The position numbers and the translations under genes were made by a program. Shown here piece after piece: positions 56,318-64,000 of a stretch of 64,000 nt of DNA (the first letter of the stretch is position 1; each line of letters opens with the position of its first letter). The stretch is from NCBI GenBank assembly GCA_977006965.1, contig OZ345366.1, positions 2,046,001 to 2,110,000 of the forward strand, in the 5' to 3' direction. The DNA comes from Phymatolithon calcareum (Eukaryota; Rhodophyta; Florideophyceae; Hapalidiales). The notes under the pieces were generated by a model. It worked only from the letters and a program-made list of their open reading frames with translations. It had not been told where the DNA came from and did not search any database.

Positions 56318-59300
56318 TTAGAAATTCATAAGACGATTTCGAATTAATACCATGTGCTTTTTTGTGAAATCTTCAGCCCAAAAAGTGCAGAGGAAGGAGA
56401 AAATTTGATCGAAATTAAAATTGGTCTTATCCGTTCCTTGTGGGCGCATCACTTTTGGTGCATGTTTTGGAGGCACGGCGTACAGTATAAAAAAAGTGGT
56501 ACTGTCCTCCACATTGATATTGTGCAATCTGCTGCAGCATATGGCATGAACAGGGCCTCTGCAAGATTCACATGTGTGACCAGTTGCAGTGTCGCGCAGT
56601 CCCCAACGTTCTTCGATGCAGCCGTCGACGCGGCACCGCGTGTCTCGAACGGAACCAGTGCTACGAGCAGAGGTGGTACAAGGAGCAAAGAGAGGGGAGT
56701 ACGCAATGTATGGCAGGGAACAGGTGCTGGACAGCGTAGACGGATTGCATAAGTCATCCTCCTTGCCGTTCCCATGCGCAAGACTTTCCGGATTGCAATT
56801 TCCTGATCGGGCTTTGTTTTCATGATTTTCAGGAGGAGCTGAAAGACCGGTCTTCTTTTGTACGATGGGGGAAAGGTATTGTACTTCGGTACCAGGTATG
56901 GCGTCATTCTCTGACTCCGTGTTCTCGCCAGAGGATTCATCAGCAATATGGTTTGGTGTTTGGGGAGGATATTTCGCCAGGTATGCTTCAAACAAAGCTC
57001 GCGAGCTTTCAATTCCATTTGGAAGAGCGCTGCCATTCTCATCCTCAACGCTCGCCATGAGAAACAAGCGCTCGACAGCGGCTGAAAATAGATCGGGCTC
57101 CTTTTCGATTACCGTGCTCCTGCGCGAGGTCATGATGGCAGCCACCCCAAGTGATAATGTTCCCGTGTACGGATCAAGAACAGACCCATTAGAGGGACAG
57201 AACGTCTGCAATATGTCAGAAATGAGAAGAGGAGATCGTTCATTAGTCATAAAAGCGCGCCTTGACCCGGGTCGAAGAAGAGGCGGTGATGGTAAGGGGC
57301 ATTTATCCATCGCTGCATACTTTCGTTTGTTAGTGCAATCTGTGTTAATATATGCAGAAGTCAAGTCAACGTGAAACCCGTCAGCTCGGTGTCCGGGAAA
57401 TGTAGAAACAAGGGCGGAGAAAGCCACCGATTGAGGAAAATCTAGTGCCCTCGTTCTCTACACTTTTGAAGTGTCCGGGACAAATTAGAAAGGATAGTTC
57501 ATCAGTTTGAAGTTTCGGCTTCGCAACTGGAAGACATACGCCGGAAATTCCATCCAGTGGACAAAGATGAGCAAAACGCCCCCGGTGACAAGGATTCTTT
57601 TAGAGAACTCAACGAATTCAGTCAGTTCAGCAGTATTCAAATCCATCGTCGGCTCTGTGACAATCATATGAAACATGCTAGGGTTGTCCGGATTAAGTTC
57701 CTCATCCTTGAATGAAGACCAAGTATATTTTCGAGCTGTGATTCCAATAGATTCCACTTTTCGAGCGTCTTGCTCAACACATCTTCCGGACTGCGTTCAA
57801 TCCTCGTACTGATACTTGGCATCGGAGCACGCAAGATGCTTGAATGGGAGACCTGGCCCCATCTTCAATGGAGTGTGTGGTGAAGCGCCGGTCGCGTAAA
57901 CTGTTCGCGCTACCTTCATAGCTTTCGTTATTAGATTGGAGGAAGGACGCATCTCCTGAATTATTCCCTCTTCTTGCCATTTCAATAATTTCTGGTGGGC
58001 GATATGTGGACAGCACTTCTTGAACACGATATTGAGGTTTTCCTTGTTGAAATTGAGCGCTCTGTCCAAAATAGTTGACTCTAGCATGTTTTTTCGCAAG
58101 GAAATCATAGCGGACGGCCATGATATTCCATCGAGTAATGATGAGAACTTTCCAATTTCAGTTGCCGCGTTAATGGCACCTTTGAAGTACAACTCAAGAG
58201 TGACATGAGATATTGGTATGAACTGGTTGACATGAGCGGATTTCTTAACGCGGTACAATGTTGCAATCTGGCACATCTCCGCGCCTGCTCCTTTCGCGTT
58301 CAGAAAACCAGTAGCTTGTCGGAATGTATTACTTGAAATAAGCCCCTTGTAGATTCGGCAATCGATTGGTCAACTGGACCGTTTACCCTTGAGGATGCAA
58401 TCTGAGGACATTCCATGTTCAGAACAATTCCCAGGTGTTTGACGACGGCCGAGCTCAACGCAAGAGCAACTCTTGAGAGATTCCTTAGCACAGTTGTTCC
58501 TATGGCCCTGGATCCTCCTGTGTAGTACTGAATTATTTGTACCTGAGATGGGTTTGTGCCGCCATTCTGAATCATGATAGACTTAATGTCGTCCGGCAGA
58601 GATTTCACAGTGTAGTACACTGCGCTTTGCACGAAAAATTGAGCAGACTGCTTTTCGTTACAACTTCTGGCATATGCACGCTGCTCGGCCACAGCACCGG
58701 TCCCATTCTGCTCTCGCCATCCGTGCAGAAGGCATGTCACAGCCCACGTAAAACCGGAAATACGGTCCGGATACTTCAAACTTAATCGCTTTAGAGCCTC
58801 ATTTCTGTGAGCGCCGTCGATTACACCATACCATGTGGAAAACTATGACACTTCCTGGTCTGCTTCTTGCACATCCATTCGCTTCTTGTCAATGAAGTAG
58901 TTGGCTGCCTCATTACTGCAAGGCCCGGTAAGCTGTATGACTGAGGGGAGGCTACCCGCGCTGCCTGCTCCTGTGAACGTACATCAGAGCGAAGGACAAG
59001 ATCTTGGAACGCCTCTGTGGGCGCTGCCATTCTTAGCAGTGCAGCAGTGAATAAGAAAAGAAAGTTCCAAATGTATGATGACACGGATGGGATCTTGGTG
59101 AAGAAGTCCAGCACCGAGGCATCAACGATCGAGTAGCACTTCTTCCAAATAAGAAGTTCGAGTTGCAGTTCGTTAATCTTATAATGTTGTAGAGAGCACA
59201 CCGGAAATTGGAAAGATCTTGGTTCACAAAACGGGAAAAGAATGCATACGTCGAAATTGTGAGGCCCTCGCTGTCGTCTTGGGGTGAGGAAAAATGGAAC

Positions 59301-59518
59301 ATCTGTTTCGCTTTGGCGGGAACTAGTGCTTGCCTTGAAGAGAGAAGAGGCTTTGAAAAGACGCGACGTATCAGATAAGAGCGGGAAACTTCCTCGAAAT
59401 CAGATAATAAACATGGCTCGTTAAAGATACTCAGAGCGGAGATTGCCTTGAGGTCGGCTGTCAACACCGAAAAACTCTTATTATACACGAACAACCGATC
59501 ATTGGAGGGTGGGTTCAC
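56318..59518 (-). pseudogene. ParB-like / beta-class DNA methyltransferase / Cys-finger protein, broken
   Basis: Read right to left over several frames. The N-terminal part (59518-58860) has no known domain. A ParB/Srx-like motif, WYGVIDGAHRNEALKRLSLK, lies near 58825-58770, followed by AYARSCNEKQSAQFF and TVKSLPDDI. A helical segment follows (LLKWQEEGIIQEMRPSSNLI near 57960). The methyltransferase then shows motif IV as MIVTEPTMDL near 57660 (family: Asp-Pro-Pro-Tyr), TGGVLLIFVHWMEFPAY near 57580, and after a frame change the SAM-binding block GSVLDPYTGTLSLGVAAIMT with RRSTVIEKEPDLFSAAVERL near 57190-57060. Motif IV before motif I is the beta-class order, typical of DNA N6-adenine or N4-cytosine enzymes. 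The C-terminal GHTCESCRGPVHAICCSRLH near 56570 is a finger. A TAG precedes the ParB motif and there are at least four frame changes, so it is inactive. Confidence 0.7.
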
Positions 59519-59524
59519 TCAGTG

Positions 59525-62075
59525 CATAAGTATTGCTTTACCGGAATATATACCGCTGCACGGCGCTGGATTTCCAGTTGAGCAGTAGCTGGATAGATTT
59601 TCTGGAGCACGCTGACATAGGAACCTGTCTGCTTCCTGTGTCTAGAGTATTTCTAATTCTTGCAAGGTTCGAAGCAATACGTATAAACGCGGGAGCTTTC
59701 AGGGCGACACGGAATGACATGATGTGCAATCTCTTGTGCTGTGATGCTTAGGATGTATATGTGTGTATGAAAGGGGTAATGAAATATCACTAACTCGATA
59801 TTTAATCGAGTATGAACGCAAAGTACGTAAGAAGGGTATGCAGTTTTGAATTCTGCATACTGTGGCACAGGTGAAGTGTAGCATAAATAAGGCGCGCAGA
59901 ATCTCATTGATGATTAGAGCGAAGACACACGAGAGGCTAGATCCATGTCCCATCATCCGCCGCGAGAATCACGTTGTGACGAAGTCCAAGAAGAAGTTTA
60001 TCACCTTGGTTGAAAGTTGAAGGCAAGGAAGAACTGGGGTGGAGCATCATGCCTCACTGGCTCCAATAAGGATAAGTGTCGAGAAGATTCTGCGGACACG
60101 CTTGGGATGACTACAAAGCGTCACACGATGAGCGGATGTTTAAGGAAGCAAAAAGTGCTGCAGCTTTTATAAAGTCATTGATCGGGACAAGTAAAGCCAT
60201 GGAATACATGCTTGTATGCCTGTTCGAACCAGAAATTGAAAGAGCAGAGGTCACATCTTTCTGCCTGGAGAAATCTAAACTTCGAATTAGGGCAAGTATT
60301 CGGGATTCAGAGAAAAAATTCTATTGGTGAGAGCTTTGCGCAAAAGAATTTCAATTCGAAAGAGCAGTGTTCAGGACCGCCTCACAGTACAAGATGGCCC
60401 TTCGACGAGAGATGTGAAGTGAAACTAGTCTGTTAGAAAAGTATACTTGTTCTAATTTGCGTGAAACAGAGTAGATCAACTGTCTCTGAAGTAAACTGCA
60501 ATTCTCTTTAGGCTTTTGCAGTGGAATTTCGAAACATTCGAGACGGCTAAAGGTTTGCTCTCCATCACCGAATGTCAATCAGTTTTGAACTAAAGAGGTG
60601 CATATCATCGATAATTCGACGTCCTATGACCGCGAATCCATAATTGCGAAGCCAATTGTCATTGATATTAATACCATAAGACGAACGGAATTGTAAATTC
60701 GCAGTAAGCGGACGATCTGATGGTTACCTTCTCCGTCACCGACTGTCTTTGAACCCTGAATACATTCGGTGACCACCCTCACTGTATCGATGTCTCGCAT
60801 ACCATGCTCCAGATCGTGCATATGTGGACTACACCAGCAAGAACAGCGTAAGATGAAGAGTGGGTACCGTAGTAGGCGTCGTGATCCCTCAGCAGCAATG
60901 GAAGCGTGCACAGAATCGATCGAGCTGACTCTAAGAGCATGGCTATTAGAAATGCCAGAATGAAGATGCTACAATTGGAAATTGGGGAAATATTTTGCAT
61001 TTCAGAAGACTGGCATCGGCATGGCTATTGGTAGAGTCCTACAGATTGATATTTTTCCGGAAATATCGTACAAAATAGACGTCACGTGAGTACTATCCTA
61101 CAGAATAGTCGATCCGTGAGTACAGCAGCACAGTAGAGAATGCTATGACCTGTCTGCATTTTTTTGAAATTATACGGTTTCCAGCATGTAGTACTAAACT
61201 AGTGCTTGTCATTAAACCTGATTGCTCTACCGGAATGCGAAGAACTAACAACCCAAACTACCGTAAACGAATGAAAATAACTAGAAGAGCACATAGGACA
61301 TGTGCACCGGCACTCTTTTGGTGCCAAATCAAGATGACCGCTGTGCGAATGCGCGCGTGAATGAGCGCAAAGAGCACATGTAACGGTTGCATACGGAATG
61401 CGTCCGCTATGCGGGTGCTACCGATTCGGGAAAACTGCGGTCAGAAAATTCTTGCAGAGGACGCGCGATATTCAGCGCGTAACATACAGTAGATGCAAAA
61501 GCAATCTAGTCTTCTGAGCAACATGAAACGAATATCAGCTTCATGACGAATCTCCAGAAAAGCAATTGACCCAATTTTCAGGTGAGACCGTATGCTTTGT
61601 AGAGGATCTCTTTCGTAGACGCTGACCTAAACAGCGCGTTGACCTAAACAGCGCACACCAAAATAGGCCTGATGGTTCTTTGTTATAATAATTTGCAGTG
61701 CTTGTGCCAGCTTCTGAATTTCAATATCTAGAAAAGGAAACACATTAACTTCAAATCGGGGGTCATAGCCTCCAGATTTAGTCAAACTTTAGAAGATTTG
61801 AGCAGCTTCCCACTTTTACCACCTTGCTCCAATTAGAAGGCCCACGCTTTTCTTCTTTTGGGTCTATTAAAAATTTCCCTGCAGCAGTAGGATACTTTGG
61901 CTTTCCTTCAAAGTAAATCTAGAAATCTAGGATCCTTTAATCTTTGTTCTCACCCGAGACTTGCCTTTCTTTCCAAAGTCGTCTTAAGTCCGACCAGAAC
62001 TGCTCTCAATTCTCCATCTTATTCACGACGGAAGTGTTCCAAACAGTTGCTACGCTCAACCAAATACATTCTCCA
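59525..62075. other. no gene recognised
   Basis: Short frames such as 60076-60330 (+) and 60624-60911 (-) have no family motif. Confidence 0.4.
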
Positions 62076-62082
62076 TATCTCT

Positions 62083-63379
62083 ATGGACCATGATGAAGAT
62101 GTCAATGGAGATACGGTGGACGAAGTTCACAATGAGCTGAAAGAAATATTTCATGGTGCCGAAGAGGACGAAGAGATAGCAGCAGCTATCACTGCAGCAA
62201 GTTCTGGAGCGGCTCATTCTCATCATGTTTTTGCCGAGTCAACAGTATGTGAAGGTGGCCGAAGAAAGGGTGCCAAATCAATCTCTAGAGGGCGCTGTAC
62301 ATGGTATGACGACTATCTTGCCGAGAATCCAACCTATCCTCCCCGAATGTTTCGTGAGGTGTTCAGAATTCCTATTAAGTTGTGCACAATTTTACACCAC
62401 GCGTTTATCGCTCATGAGCCACGGTTGGACCAGGAGATCGACTGTTGCGGGAAAACGGGCCACAGCAGTCATCAGAAAATCCTCTCTGCCTTTCGTCGTC
62501 TAGAAAACGGAGCAGGTTTTCGAGGTCTGGATGATAAAGCCCGAATGAGCAGGGAAGCACTTCGAAAAACCTTCTCCATATTTTTAAATGCTGTGATTTC
62601 AAGATTTGGGGAGAGATTTCTAAACAGGGAGCCGACGCTTGACGAATTACGCCCTATTGTTAAAGGATATGAACAGGAAGGATTCTCTGGATGCTGTGTC
62701 TCTGGATTGTATGAATCTAAAGTGGAAGAATTGCCCCCGAGAGCTGAAAGGTCAATACAGGAACCCTCATAATCATCACAAGCTAGCAACTGTAGCCTGT
62801 GAAGCTCTTTGCGACCATAATTTGTATTACTGGCATTGGTTCGTTGGTCGATGCGGTACTATCAATGATCTCACGGTCATGGCAAATAGCCCTCTGTTTA
62901 TTGATATACTCAGTGGTAAAAGGACAATGAAGCTACCGGAAGGGTACAATCTGTGCGGCATTCGTCGACAGTGGCTTCTATATTTCTTGTGTGATGGTAT
63001 CTATCCTCGATGGCCCATTTTTGTGGAGCCCAACAGCAGCCCCACAAATTCCAAGGAAATTTACATGACTCAACGGCAGGAGTCAGTGAGGAAAGACGTT
63101 GAGCGACTTTTTGGCTGCTTACAAGGTCGCTTCAAAATTCTACGCAGGGAAGTTTTTGGATGGTCTGATCAGTCCTTAGTGAAAATAAGTCAGTCGTGTG
63201 TCATTTTACACAATATGCTCTTAAAACTCAGACTAGAAGGGGAACTGGATGATGAAGTCTATGATTATGGCCGCCGCGTGCCTGCAGCTTCAATAGTTGA
63301 AGAGTTTGCAGTGGAGGTGGTTGTTTGCCGTATTATCCAACTGCAAATGGGCCGAATACAAACGTTCCATTTAGTGTAG
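62083..63379 (+). pseudogene. PIF/Harbinger transposase with one frameshift
   Basis: Start ATG at 62083 (MDHDEDVNGDTVDEVHNELK), although the frame is open from an ATG at 61897. The N-terminal region is acidic. Next come a helical DNA-binding part (RMFREVFRIPIKLCTILHHA, KILSAFRRLENGAGFRGL) and the nuclease. A frameshift near 62690-62700 separates GFSGC from SLDCMNLKWKNCP, which carries the first catalytic Asp. The second Asp is in GRCGTINDLTVMANSPLF near 62860 and the Glu in VRKDVERLFGCLQGRFKIL near 63110. RNPHNHHKLATVACEAL and ISQSCVILHNMLL are family landmarks. Apart from one indel the protein is complete, so it decayed recently or the indel is a sequencing error. It would cut and paste a TIR element with TWA target duplications; the element ends were not found. 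Confidence 0.9.
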
Positions 63380-63384
63380 AAGAT

Positions 63385-64000
63385 ATTCTGTCCAATATTC
63401 TCCATCAGGAACACTTGGCCACAAGAGAACAGGCCCATTAACGGATACTTGAAACTCTTCCACAGCATCAATGGATGCTTCGAGGATAGAGTGGTTAGAT
63501 TCTGAAGAGGAGGTATAGTTTTAAGTGAAAAGCCGTTTCGAACAGCTCGCACAGTGCTGTATGGCTGTGATCGGGGAAGTGAGTTAAATTCTAGGAAGTA
63601 CGACGTTCATATGTGTCGCGATAAAAATACCTTTATATACTCATTGAAATTCTGTTCCCGGTACTTTAAAAGCTATCATTGTTTATGCTTCTGTGGAAAA
63701 AGAGGTGAAAAGGGATATTTGGAATGTCACAGGGGGGAAAGAGACGATCACGATTGCTCATTTGTGAAAATTTAGTTTTATGCAGCCAAAAGAACAGAAT
63801 CCTAAACAAGGAGATATGCAGCAACACGTAATAGAACAGAAGAAAAGAAGTTGACAAAACTTTCATTGGGGATCTCTCAACCAATGTGGATGCACTATCG
63901 AAACTTTAGTCACCCATTGAGTTGCTGCCCTCCCCTGCTTTACAGCGAGTAGCAGCTGATGCACAAATTGTAGCACCGACTTTTTCCACTGCCCTCGATA
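63385..64000. other. no gene recognised; 3' flank of the Harbinger transposase
   Basis: No inverted repeat matching the 5' side of the transposase was seen here. Confidence 0.35.

Overview
This is a eukaryotic nuclear window with very few working genes and a dense graveyard of mobile elements. Only two reading frames look intact: a 1,373-residue NB-ARC/WD40 STAND protein (9711-13832, minus) and a predicted single-pass membrane protein with a glycine-rich tail (45833-46936, plus). Long uninterrupted reading frames, NB-ARC/WD40 and Sel1-like families, a hedgehog-type Hint domain, Ty1/copia and APE-type LINE elements, and hAT, pogo and PIF/Harbinger DNA transposons together suggest an intron-poor alga, most likely a red seaweed (Florideophyceae). 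That placement is inference from gene style, not a database match.

Layout. 0-1.3 kb: decayed pogo/Jerky-type DDE transposase cut by the window edge. 3.4-4.6 kb: element with inverted repeats of about 400-450 bp. 6.3-7.5 kb: decayed paralogue of the NB-ARC gene, same strand. 9.7-13.8 kb: the NB-ARC/WD40 gene. 14.2-15.1 kb: LINE 3' end. 15.8-21 kb: a nested stack. A Sel1-like fragment is cut by LINE A; LINE A is cut by a hAT element with a perfect 8-bp target duplication and by LINE B with a 17-bp target duplication. 21.7-22.7 and 28.7-31.9 kb: decayed Sel1-like repeat genes, two of whose segments share a LINE-tail insertion that a third segment lacks. 23.36-28.43 kb: a complete but frameshifted Ty1/copia element (minus) with 476-bp LTRs, 5-bp target duplication, polypurine tract and a primer site complementary to the anticodon arm of initiator tRNA-Met.

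33.5-35 kb: decayed Hint-domain protein. 35.2-39.1 kb: dispersed and tandem repeats, a TCCG-rich hAT-like MITE, and a 1.4-kb inverted-repeat element with a zinc-knuckle frame. 39.1-43.6 kb: a chain of plus-strand fragments that may be one decayed transposon-type gene. 44-45.2, 48-49.1 and 51.6-52.4 kb: further LINE pieces. 50.63-51.58 kb: inverted-repeat element. 56.3-59.5 kb: a broken minus-strand gene combining a ParB-like motif, a beta-class DNA methyltransferase and a Cys/His finger. 62.1-63.4 kb: a PIF/Harbinger transposase with one frameshift.

The most unusual item is the ParB/methyltransferase/finger gene. The next are the copia priming site, whose overlap with a Gag start codon is unusual, and the datable nesting of LINE and hAT insertions. 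No tRNA, rRNA or CRISPR array was recognised. Introns could not be predicted, so spliced host genes may be missed.
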